This document shows positions 10,711-18,895 of a stretch of 64,000 nt of DNA, in pieces. Numbering within the stretch: position 1 is the stretch's first letter; every line of letters starts with the position of its first letter. The stretch covers positions 186,001 through 250,000 of the forward strand of contig NZ_LHPI01000004.1 of NCBI RefSeq assembly GCF_001274785.1, in the 5' to 3' direction. A program made the translations under genes and the position numbers. The notes under the pieces are model-generated. The model did not search any database. It was not told the origin of the DNA and saw nothing but the letters and a program-made list of their open reading frames with translations. Source of the DNA: Vibrio hepatarius (GTDB taxonomy: Bacteria > Pseudomonadota > Gammaproteobacteria > Enterobacterales > Vibrionaceae).

Positions 10711-10739
10711 AAAACGCCCCTTCATTGAAGGGGCGTTTT
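10711..10739. terminator. bidirectional terminator after nhaA
   Basis: AAAACGCCCCTTC (10711-10723) pairs perfectly with GAAGGGGCGTTTT around a short loop. It ends nhaA and lies 20 bp from the end of the converging OmpA-like gene. Confidence 0.9.
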
Positions 10740-10760
10740 GCTTTAGAGCGCGTATCGAGT

Positions 10761-11375
10761 TTATTTCTCAAGAGTGGTAAAGATGGTCCATTCTTCGACG
10801 ACTTGCTGAGTTAAGCCTACGACCGTGGCGGTGACCCGGCGGTTTTGGGCATGGGCTGATTCGTCATCGCCTTCAGCCACCACTCGTGTTTCACCATAAC
10901 CGACGATCTCAACCCGTTTCGGTTCAATCTCGTAAGAGAGCAGTTTATCTTGCACTGCGTGGGCACGCTTTTTCGATAGCTCAAGGTTATAGTCCGCTTG
11001 ACCAACGCGGCTAGCATAACCTTGGATCTGAATCGATGCGGATTCGTACTTCTTGAGGAAGTCAGCCATGGTTTGGATTTGGTCGGCAAAGATTGGGTTG
11101 ATCTCGTAGGAGTCATTAGCAAATAAGATGTGTAGCTGTCTTTGCTCCTCAGCCTTTGTTACTTCCCCGCAACCGTCATTATCGACTTGCGCCCCTATTG
11201 GTGTGTCTGCACAGATATCGCGTGCGTTAACAACACCATCATTGTCGTCATCCTCTAGGTCAGCGATTTGCTCTGCAACTGGGGTGTCCATGTACTCATA
11301 TTCATCCTCAGCGTAGCTATGAACAGACATTGCCAGAGCTATTGCTGAGAGTGGAATTACATATCCATATTTCAT
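10761..11375 (-). CDS. OmpA-family protein of a type I secretion locus
   Basis: A 204-residue exported protein: signal peptide (residues 1-22, cut near SYA), an acidic DDDNDGVVNARD segment resembling a thrombospondin type 3 calcium loop, then a C-terminal OmpA/MotB peptidoglycan-binding domain (FANDSYEINP, then NLELSKKRAHAV). It probably tethers the outer-membrane pore to the cell wall. It starts one base after the stop of the TolC-like gene, so both are one operon. This TolC-plus-OmpA pair is typical of loci that secrete giant RTX or LapA-type adhesins, and an adhesin gene lies divergently upstream. Confidence 0.85.
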   Translation of the reverse strand: MKYGYVIPLSAIALAMSVHSYAEDEYEYMDTPVAEQIADLEDDDNDGVVNARDICADTPIGAQVDNDGCGEVTKAEEQRQLHILFANDSYEINPIFADQIQTMADFLKKYESASIQIQGYASRVGQADYNLELSKKRAHAVQDKLLSYEIEPKRVEIVGYGETRVVAEGDDESAHAQNRRVTATVVGLTQQVVEEWTIFTTLEK

Positions 11376-11376
11376 A

Positions 11377-12690
11377 TCAATACTCCACGTTTGCTGTCCA
11401 ATCTTCTGGAGTGTCTACCAACAGCGCATCAAGCAGGTTGCCTGTCGCGTTCATCACTCGGTATTTCGCATATTGCTCGGCGTAATGTGCATCCAGGTAA
11501 TCTTTACGCGCCTGAAAAAGCTCGTTTTCGGTGTTGAGCAAATCCAACAAAGTTCGTTGACCAATGCGGTATTGTTTCTCGTAGGCAATGACAGTTTCTG
11601 ATGCCGAGTCTACATGGTCAGCGAGGAAGTTCTTTTGTTGCAGGGTTAGATCCAGTGCACTCCATGATAATCGCAAGCCTTCTTCGACTTGTCGGAAAGC
11701 GTTGTCACGCAAGTCTTTCGCTTTGTTGAGTTGGTAAGCGGCTTTTTCAGATAGGTCGCTGTCGCTGCCACCGTTGTAGAGGTTGTAGCGCATACGTAAC
11801 ATTGCGAGGGTTTCATCGCTGCGGCCTTCGTCACCACCAGCATCGTCGCGCCAAGTTTGACTCGCTTCAATAGAGAAGGTCGGGTAGTAGTTACCTTTGG
11901 ATTGTTTGTATTGAAAGCGGGCTGAGTCGACATCAATTTTCGACACTTGGATCACTGGATGTTTATCGAATGCCTCAACTAACGCATCGGATAACGAAAG
12001 AGGCAGCTTGGTAATATCCGCTCTTGGGTAGTTAAGCCCCAACGGCTCTTGCCCGACCAAGCGTCGAAACTGCGTATGTGTATCGACTAGATTGTTTTGC
12101 GCTGCGAGTAGATTGCCATGTGCCTTGGCAATCCGCGCTTCGACTTGTGACACGTCTGCTGTCGAGCCAATACCCGATTCAGCGCGGCGTTGAATGTCTT
12201 TGTAGATTTTCTTGTGTACCGCCAAGTTACTCTCAGACAGCGCTAGTACTTCGGTCGCTTTTACCGCGTCCAAATAAACACTGGTGACTTGCAGAGCCAA
12301 ATCCGAAGCGTCGGCTAACAGTTGGAGTCGAATCGATTCTGCTTCCGCAGCGGTTCGGTCAATATCGTTTAGGGTGGCAGAGCCATCCCACAATAATTGG
12401 GTTAAGGTCAGGCTGGCTTCTTTACGTGTTAGATCACTGGTATCGCGTCCGGTTGAGTCTGCGGGATCAATTCGCTCGTAACCAATCCCGGCATCTAGGT
12501 CTAAGCTAGGTAAGTAAGCACCACCCGATGCTGAGTGTTCTTGTACCGCGCTTTGGAATTCATTGTATACCGCTTTGATTTCTGGGTTGGTAGCTAACGT
12601 AATCGCGACGGCTTGTTCAAGGGTTTGGCTATGACTGCTCATACTCGCGACCACTACGCAGCTAGCCAGTATCGTTCTCTTCAAATTCAA
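11377..12690 (-). CDS. TolC-family outer-membrane channel for type I secretion (LapE/AggA-like)
   Basis: A 437-residue protein with signal peptide (LKRTILASCVVVASMSSHSQ, cut before TLEQAV) and two outer-membrane efflux repeats rich in long amphipathic helices, e.g. TLEQAVAITLATNPEIKAV and, near the C-terminus, EKQYRIGQRTLLDLLNTENELF in pieces. It is the outer pore of a type I secretion system; the ABC ATPase and membrane-fusion parts are not in this window. The start is taken as TTG at 12690 because AAGGAGG lies 5 bases upstream; the longer form from TTG 12714 would place that ribosome site inside the gene. Confidence 0.86.
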   Translation of the reverse strand: MNLKRTILASCVVVASMSSHSQTLEQAVAITLATNPEIKAVYNEFQSAVQEHSASGGAYLPSLDLDAGIGYERIDPADSTGRDTSDLTRKEASLTLTQLLWDGSATLNDIDRTAAEAESIRLQLLADASDLALQVTSVYLDAVKATEVLALSESNLAVHKKIYKDIQRRAESGIGSTADVSQVEARIAKAHGNLLAAQNNLVDTHTQFRRLVGQEPLGLNYPRADITKLPLSLSDALVEAFDKHPVIQVSKIDVDSARFQYKQSKGNYYPTFSIEASQTWRDDAGGDEGRSDETLAMLRMRYNLYNGGSDSDLSEKAAYQLNKAKDLRDNAFRQVEEGLRLSWSALDLTLQQKNFLADHVDSASETVIAYEKQYRIGQRTLLDLLNTENELFQARKDYLDAHYAEQYAKYRVMNATGNLLDALLVDTPEDWTANVEY

Positions 12691-12976
12691 AGTAGCCTCC
12701 TTAACTGGAAACAAACCAATTAAAGTCAGGTGAGTAAAAACGTAAAAGGCGAAAACACTTAAGAAAAGCGTAGCTTATAGAACAAAAAAGTGATCGGAGC
12801 TTGTATAAATTTTCTAACCGAACTTATAAAAGTATCAATTTTCGTTAGGACTTTTATGTCATTAACTGGCTGCGAGTGACGAATAAAACTAGCTTTATAG
12901 TGTGCACAAGTACGCGCTAAGCGAAGACCATAGCTGAAAAGTGGCCTTCGAAATTCATACAATTCGGAAGTGAACT

Positions 12977-15472
12977 ATGAATATGAATACACTTGCGACA
13001 CTCGCTCTAGCCAATACTACCGTTGTTATCGATATCAATGGACAGATTCGCGAACTGTTACCCGGAGAAGTTCCAGGACCGGGTGAAGTGATCGTTGTAC
13101 TCGGTCAAGGAGCCACTGCCGCAACAGACACTCAAGCTCAGGTTGTGTCTGAGCAGGGCGCTTTAGTCGATCTCAACCTCGACGACGAAATCGCGGCTAT
13201 TTTGGAGCAGATTGAGCAAGGTGCCGACCCAACACAAAATGAAGACCTAGCGACCGCAGCAGGGGAACAAGGTGGTTCCAGTCTAACCAACAGTGGTTCG
13301 ATTGAGCGAACTGGCGCGGAAACGTTAGCAGCAACAGCCTTTGAAACGGCAGGACTTGAGGCACAAGGTTTATCTCGAACCCAGAGTGTAAGCTTGCTTG
13401 AACTGGTCGAAGACAATATTAATACCACCGCACCTATCGAAGAAGAAGAAATTGATACACCAGTTCGTTCAGATGATGCAGAGATGGACGTGCGAGCCTG
13501 CGAAACGGATGAAGAGATTCAGTTAAATGGTCAACTAGAATCCGAGTCGGCGTTTGTGAGTCAAACGAATATTGCGGGTGCTCATGGCACGTTCAATTTG
13601 GCGGTAGACGGCAGCTGGACGTATATGGCGTATGAAGCCTTTGACCAACTTGCTCCAGGTGAAAGTCTACAAGATGAATTTACTGTCTACGATGAAGATG
13701 GCGTCGCAACCGTTGTGAATGTCTACATTGATGGCACCAACGACCAACCGGAGTTCATGCAGTTAAACGATGATGGGGAATTAACAGATACAAAAGCAGA
13801 AGCTTACAGCTTTAGCTATGACGAAGATCGACAAGCTGGAGATAAAGTTGGTCAGATTGGTTTTGTCGATCCTGACAATCAACAGCACGAATACGAAATC
13901 AGTCAAAATGTTCAAGATGGTCAGGGTAACGACTTGTACGTGATTAACCCAGATACCGGTGAGATCGGACTAACAGTGTTTGGTGAGCAAGCGTACAACG
14001 CTGGCTTTGAGCCGCTGATGCAACAGCACAACATTGAAGTCACGGTCAAAACACTCGATGTCCCTGACGATCAAGTACTAGGCGATTGTGATGAACCCCA
14101 TACGGCGACGGTGAACGTCTATTTCAGTGTTCCTGGCGGAAACAACAATCTTCCACCAGTTGCTGAGTGCTTTGAAATTGATGGGTCTAATCAACCCGTC
14201 ATTCCGATTAAATTTAACGACGACGAGAACGACGAACTCGACTACATCTCCGATGTAGAAGATGACCTCGCAGGTGTTCAACTGAGTGTAATGATCACCT
14301 GTTTGCCTGAACACGGCGTACTTTTGTATACCGATGAGTTCGGTGAAACTCGTGTTCTGACTGAAGATGACTTGCATGTTCCGGGAAGCGATATTGACGC
14401 GAGTAAGCTGCTCAACCCAGACAAAATCAGTTACGTTCCTGCGCCAAGTGAAGAGTTTGAAATCGGTTGTAGTGGAGAGCTGCCACACGGAGTGGATGGT
14501 TTAATTAACTGGGGCGTGTTTATCAGTGATACTGAGCGATTAGTGACTCTAGCGAATGGCAACACCGTCGGCATCAGTATTACCAACAACAACGGTATGC
14601 CATTGATGCATTACTTTGATGGACCGGATCATTTTGGTTGCGGTCTTGGTGATGCAGATGGCGCAGGGCTCAACTCGCCTGAAACGTTGAATATCGACTT
14701 AATCAATAATCCACTCAACGTGGTGCAATTTGGTTTGGACGGCATGGGTGGCGCGTTTAACACTCACAGTAAAGTCGTGGTCGAGGTAACGTTCACTTTG
14801 GCGGATGGTACCCAATACGTAGAGCAATACCAGAAAGATGAAGGTGACACAGGAAACGATCAGTTCTTCTACGAGTTTACCTTTGAATCACCGGATCCAA
14901 ATAATCCGATCACCTACATGGAGTTCTCTTCTACGGGCGGTAATTGGGTTCTCAACTACATATCGGGTTTTGAGAACAACAATGAAGATAGTTTCGATTA
15001 CATCGCTGTCGACTCAAATCTAGCGGAAAGTGAAGAAGCTAAGGTTACGATTGATATTTCTGATGCCTCTGGCTATGACGTGCTGTCGGCAGAGCAAGGT
15101 GACGAACTCAATGCGCAGCTTGGCAATCAGCTTATGTTGGGGGATGAGAACGACAACTTGTTTGTTTGGCTCGATTCGACATTGGATAACGGCACCGATA
15201 TCGTCGACAACTTTGTCCTCAACAGTGACCAGATCGATCTAAGAGGCATCCTTGATAGCGACGACAACGTTGAGCTCGGGGATTTGATCGGCAAAGTGTC
15301 AGCCTCGCTCGATGTAGACAATGGCGACGTTATCTTAACAGTCTCTGATGACGGTAAAGAACAAACCATTGTACTTGAGGGTGTTGCAGAAGCATTTGAG
15401 GGTGCAAACCTAATAGATAACAATGTGTTAGATGATGCGGCTATGTTGGCGCAGGTGCTAAAAACGGATTAG
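12977..15472 (+). CDS. type I-secreted surface adhesin with LapA-type retention module and TAAG cleavage site
   Basis: An 831-residue acidic protein. Residues 1-80 form a retention module (MNMNTLATLALANTTVVIDI, INGQIRELLPGE) that plugs the TolC-like pore. TAAG at 93-96 fits the di-alanine site cut by the periplasmic protease LapG. A VCBS-type domain follows (about 178-260, AVDGSWTYMA, PGESLQDEFTVYDEDG), then cadherin-like regions, and from about 690 a type I secretion C-terminal domain (DNLFVWLDSTLDNGTDIVDNF in pieces, ILTVSDDGKEQTIVLEG). It is much smaller than usual LapA-type adhesins. It lies divergently beside its likely TolC/OmpA exporters. It contains six cysteines, unusual for such proteins. 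The LapD/LapG pair is not in the window. Confidence 0.83.
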   Translation: MNMNTLATLALANTTVVIDINGQIRELLPGEVPGPGEVIVVLGQGATAATDTQAQVVSEQGALVDLNLDDEIAAILEQIEQGADPTQNEDLATAAGEQGGSSLTNSGSIERTGAETLAATAFETAGLEAQGLSRTQSVSLLELVEDNINTTAPIEEEEIDTPVRSDDAEMDVRACETDEEIQLNGQLESESAFVSQTNIAGAHGTFNLAVDGSWTYMAYEAFDQLAPGESLQDEFTVYDEDGVATVVNVYIDGTNDQPEFMQLNDDGELTDTKAEAYSFSYDEDRQAGDKVGQIGFVDPDNQQHEYEISQNVQDGQGNDLYVINPDTGEIGLTVFGEQAYNAGFEPLMQQHNIEVTVKTLDVPDDQVLGDCDEPHTATVNVYFSVPGGNNNLPPVAECFEIDGSNQPVIPIKFNDDENDELDYISDVEDDLAGVQLSVMITCLPEHGVLLYTDEFGETRVLTEDDLHVPGSDIDASKLLNPDKISYVPAPSEEFEIGCSGELPHGVDGLINWGVFISDTERLVTLANGNTVGISITNNNGMPLMHYFDGPDHFGCGLGDADGAGLNSPETLNIDLINNPLNVVQFGLDGMGGAFNTHSKVVVEVTFTLADGTQYVEQYQKDEGDTGNDQFFYEFTFESPDPNNPITYMEFSSTGGNWVLNYISGFENNNEDSFDYIAVDSNLAESEEAKVTIDISDASGYDVLSAEQGDELNAQLGNQLMLGDENDNLFVWLDSTLDNGTDIVDNFVLNSDQIDLRGILDSDDNVELGDLIGKVSASLDVDNGDVILTVSDDGKEQTIVLEGVAEAFEGANLIDNNVLDDAAMLAQVLKTD

Positions 15473-15501
15473 TGATGAACGCACCAAACTACTCAAAATT
15501 G

Positions 15502-15526
15502 AGCTGGCCAAAGTGCCAGCTTTTTT
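15502..15526 (+). terminator. terminator of the adhesin gene
   Basis: AGCTGGC pairs with GCCAGCT around a 6-base loop and is followed by six Ts; 30 bp after the adhesin stop. Confidence 0.88.
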
Positions 15527-15567
15527 GATTAATGACTAATTAATTAATAACCAAAGATGAAAAGTTG

Positions 15568-15770
15568 TTGCGAGAATATTTTATTTTGTGATATGTTCGC
15601 GCGCAATCTCGGAAGTGATTCGAAAACTACGATTCTGGGGGATACGCGTGACGTCATTCGGGCTGAGTGAACATCACGTAGGGTAGGTATCGATAAGTCC
15701 TTTTATCGATAGACGGGATACTGTTGTCGCGTAGCGGCAAGTGAATGGGAAACCCAACATTGAACTCACT
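15568..15770 (+). ncRNA. candidate structured 5' leader RNA of the norspermidine operon
   Basis: Five consecutive potential stems are visible on the plus strand: TTGCG (15568-15572) with CGCAA (15602-15606); CGTGA (15647-15651) with TCACG (15674-15678), enclosing TCATTC/GAGTGA; TATCGATAA (15688-15696) with TTATCGATA (15703-15711); TTGTCGC (15724-15730) with GCGGCAA (15734-15740); and TGGG/CCCA around 15746-15756 inside GTGA/TCAC. No convincing reading frame covers it. I could not match it to the lysine, cobalamin, glycine or c-di-GMP riboswitch patterns I know. A polyamine- or amino-acid-responsive leader is inference. Confidence 0.45.
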
Positions 15771-15991
15771 TAACAAACACACAATAATCAGCTTAGTTCT
15801 TCCTGAATGCCCTGTTTTACAAGACAGTTGCATTACTGAACCTTGATTACCCCTTTGATTTTTAATCCATCCATATGATGGAGCAATTTGTCGTACACGT
15901 TTTCCAGCGGAACCGTGTTATGGCCTGCTATGCCTTCCAAACTGCTTTGCTGCCGATAGGAAGGGTTTTAACTATTTCAAGGGATTAAATC
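15771..15991 (+). promoter_or_regulatory. untranslated leader proximal to the dat-ddc start
   Basis: This gene-free stretch continues the leader. It holds another clear stem, ACACG (15895-15899) with CGTGT (15914-15918) enclosing TTCC/GGAA, and CCTTCC paired with GGAAGG about 20 bases apart just before the start codon. The likely ribosome site is AAGGGA near 15979. The GGAAGG helix next to it could control access, but no U-run terminator is present, so translation control is more likely than attenuation (inference). Confidence 0.35.
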
Positions 15992-18880
15992 ATGAGCACA
16001 GCCTTTGAAGTCGATAACAACACTATCGCGACTCCATTTTCTACACAAATTCCTTTGTTGGAAGGTACTTACGACCTTACTCCAGACCAAATTCTATTGG
16101 ATCAAGAGCAGCACGAATCTGAAGTTCGCTCTTATCCACGTCGCTTGCCGATTGCCATCAAGCAAGCTTACGGTGCCTTGGTTGAAGATACACGTGGTCA
16201 ACTGTTTCTAGACTGCCTTGCAGGCGCAGGTACGTTGGCGCTGGGTTATAACCACCCAGAAATCAACCAAGCGTTAAAAGACCAGCTAGACAGCGGTTTG
16301 CCTTATCAGACGCTTGATATTGCGACCAAAGCAAAAACCAACTTCATTCATGCCGTGAAGAACTTCTTACCTCAGCAACTGGCAGACAACTGCGTAATCC
16401 AGTTCTGTGGTCCTTCTGGTGCCGATGCCGTAGAAGCAGCGATTAAGCTAGCGAAGCAAACGACTGGTCGAAACACCATGTTTGCTTTCCGTGGCGCGTA
16501 CCACGGTATGACCAACGGTACTATGGGAATGATGGGCAACCTCGGCACTAAAGCGCGTCGTACTGGCTTAATGTCAGACGTACACTTTATGCCATTCCCA
16601 TACAATCTACGTTGCCCGTTTGGCCTTGGTGGTGACGAAGGTGCGAAAGCGAGCATTCGTTACATTGAACGTCTTCTAAACGATGATGAAGCGGGCATTA
16701 TGAAGCCAGCAGCGATCATCGTTGAGCCAGTACAAGGTGAGGGCGGTGTTATCCCTGCACCAGCATTCTGGTTGCGTGAACTTCGTCGTATCTGTGACGA
16801 GCACGGTATTCTACTGATCTTCGATGAGATCCAGTGTGGTGTAGGTAAAACTGGCTACAACTTCGCTTTCGAAGAGTCGGGCATTGTTCCAGATGTACTG
16901 TGTTTGTCTAAAGCGATCGGCGGTGGTATGCCAATGTCACTATTGGTGATCAACAAAGAGCACGATACATGGAAGCCAGGCGAGCACACAGGTACGTTCC
17001 GTGGCAACCAACTTGCCATGGTATCTGGCGCGAAAGCGTTGGAAATCATCGAACGCGATAATCTTGTTGAGCACGCAAACATCGCCGGTCAATACTTACG
17101 TCATGGCCTAGAAGCGATGCAAAAACGCGTAGACTGCATTGCAGAAGTTCGTGGTAAAGGCCTGATGCTAGGCGTAGAAATCCGTAAACCGGGCAGTGAG
17201 CTTAACAAGTTTGGTGAGCCTGTTGCGGATGGTGAACTGACACTGAAAATTCAACGTGCTGCGCTTGAGCGTGGTCTAATGGTTGAAAAAGGCGGTCGTG
17301 AAGGTTCGGTTATCCGTTTTCTACCTCCTTTAATCATCTCTTTCGAGCAGATTGACTTTGCACTTCGCGTTTTAGAAGAAGCAATCCTAGTCGCTGGTGG
17401 CAACAAGATTGATGCAGAACATGCGAACGAGAACTGGAAGCAGCATTTCATCCATACAGGTGAAATGGGCAGTGCTGAGTTTGCTAAAGTGATGAACCAC
17501 ACAACGGCAGCGATGAAATCAGTATTCGAGCAAGTCAACGCACCTTACTCAGGTCTTGAACCAAAGCTCTTAGAACATGCTATCAACTCGGTTGACCTCG
17601 ACAACAAGAACGCACCACTGATTGATGTTATTGGTGAAACTGCAGACTTAGTTGCGAAGAATTCTATCTTTGTTCAGCACCCAGATTGTATCGCACACCT
17701 ACATACTCCACCGTTGATGCCAGCCGTGGCGGCAGAAGCAATGATCGCTGCATTAAACCAATCGATGGATTCATGGGACCAAGCGTCTTCTGCGACTTAC
17801 GTTGAGCAAAAAGTGGTTGATTGGCTATGTGATAAGTACGAGTTAGGCGAGAAGTCAGACGGTATTTTCACTAGTGGTGGTACGCAGAGCAATCAAATGG
17901 GTCTAATGCTGGCTCGTGACTGGATTGCAGATAAGTTAAGCGGTCACTCTATTCAAAAGCTAGGTCTTCCTGATTACGCAGACAAGCTACGTATCGTATG
18001 TTCGAAGAAATCACACTTCACGGTACAAAAATCTGCGTCTTGGATGGGGCTGGGTGAAAAAGCGATTCTTGCAATCGATGCCAATGCAGACGGCACGATG
18101 GACGTAAGCAAGCTAGACGCTGTGATTGAACAAGCGAAATCTGAAGGCTTAATTCCGTTCGCTATTGTTGGTACAGCAGGCACGACCGATCACGGTGCGA
18201 TCGACGATCTAGACTTCATTGCTGACATGGCTCAAAAACATGCGATGTGGATGCATGTAGACGGTGCTTACGGTGGTGCTTTGATTCTAAGCAGCCACAA
18301 AAACCGTCTGAAAGGCATTGAGCGCGCAGAGTCGGTGAGTGTCGACTTCCACAAGTTGTTCTACCAAACAATCAGCTGTGGTGCGTTGCTTGTCAACGAC
18401 AAAGCGAACTTCAAGTTCTTGCTTCACCATGCGGATTACTTGAACCGCGAACACGACGAATTACCAAACTTGGTAGACAAGTCTATCGCGACGACCAAAC
18501 GTTTTGACGCATTGAAAGTCTTTATGACGATGCAAAACGTAGGGCCGAATACACTGGGTCAAATGTACGATCACTTGCTTGGTCAAACACAACAAGTTGC
18601 AAATCTTGTTCGTAACAGTGAAGGATTCGAGCTGTTGGCTGAACCTGCGCTTTCTACAGTGTTGTTCCGTGCGGTCAGCAATGAAGCAGTGGATTTAGAT
18701 GAACTCAACAAAGCTCTAAGACTGGAAGCGCTGGTTCGCGGCGTTGCAGTACTTGGAGAAACGGTAGTGGACGGCAAATCTGCGCTGAAATTCACTATCC
18801 TAAACCCTTGTTTGAAGATTTCGGATTTCGAATCTTTACTTAATAAAATCAACACTCTAGCGGCTGAGCTAGTTAAATAA
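15992..18880 (+). CDS. fused L-2,4-diaminobutyrate aminotransferase / decarboxylase
   Basis: A 962-residue bifunctional PLP enzyme that makes 1,3-diaminopropane from aspartate semialdehyde by way of 2,4-diaminobutyrate. Residues 1 to about 450 are a class III aminotransferase (GPSGADAVEAAIK at 140-152, FDEIQCGVGKTG, Schiff-base Lys307 in CLSKAIGGG). Residues about 480-962 are a group II decarboxylase with PLP lysine 788 in SVDFHKLF. In Vibrio the product feeds norspermidine synthesis, encoded by the next two genes. The fusion is typical of the genus. It is preceded by a long structured leader and followed after 15 bp by the dehydrogenase gene. Confidence 0.94.
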   Translation: MSTAFEVDNNTIATPFSTQIPLLEGTYDLTPDQILLDQEQHESEVRSYPRRLPIAIKQAYGALVEDTRGQLFLDCLAGAGTLALGYNHPEINQALKDQLDSGLPYQTLDIATKAKTNFIHAVKNFLPQQLADNCVIQFCGPSGADAVEAAIKLAKQTTGRNTMFAFRGAYHGMTNGTMGMMGNLGTKARRTGLMSDVHFMPFPYNLRCPFGLGGDEGAKASIRYIERLLNDDEAGIMKPAAIIVEPVQGEGGVIPAPAFWLRELRRICDEHGILLIFDEIQCGVGKTGYNFAFEESGIVPDVLCLSKAIGGGMPMSLLVINKEHDTWKPGEHTGTFRGNQLAMVSGAKALEIIERDNLVEHANIAGQYLRHGLEAMQKRVDCIAEVRGKGLMLGVEIRKPGSELNKFGEPVADGELTLKIQRAALERGLMVEKGGREGSVIRFLPPLIISFEQIDFALRVLEEAILVAGGNKIDAEHANENWKQHFIHTGEMGSAEFAKVMNHTTAAMKSVFEQVNAPYSGLEPKLLEHAINSVDLDNKNAPLIDVIGETADLVAKNSIFVQHPDCIAHLHTPPLMPAVAAEAMIAALNQSMDSWDQASSATYVEQKVVDWLCDKYELGEKSDGIFTSGGTQSNQMGLMLARDWIADKLSGHSIQKLGLPDYADKLRIVCSKKSHFTVQKSASWMGLGEKAILAIDANADGTMDVSKLDAVIEQAKSEGLIPFAIVGTAGTTDHGAIDDLDFIADMAQKHAMWMHVDGAYGGALILSSHKNRLKGIERAESVSVDFHKLFYQTISCGALLVNDKANFKFLLHHADYLNREHDELPNLVDKSIATTKRFDALKVFMTMQNVGPNTLGQMYDHLLGQTQQVANLVRNSEGFELLAEPALSTVLFRAVSNEAVDLDELNKALRLEALVRGVAVLGETVVDGKSALKFTILNPCLKISDFESLLNKINTLAAELVK

Positions 18881-18895
18881 AGGTAACGAAAAACT

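Noticed and set aside
12759-12962. 67-codon minus-strand frame between the TolC-like and adhesin genes
   Set aside because: No ribosome site or family match; lies in the divergent promoter region.
15611-15770. lysine, cobalamin, glycine or c-di-GMP riboswitch
   Set aside because: None of the conserved sequence boxes of these classes that I know is present, although the region is clearly foldable.
15875-15988. 37-codon open frame (MMEQFVVHVF...) ending 3 bp before dat-ddc
   Set aside because: No ribosome site before either ATG, no recognisable leader-peptide codon run (no Lys, Orn-related or Thr stretch), and the bases form RNA stems. Kept only as part of the leader finding.
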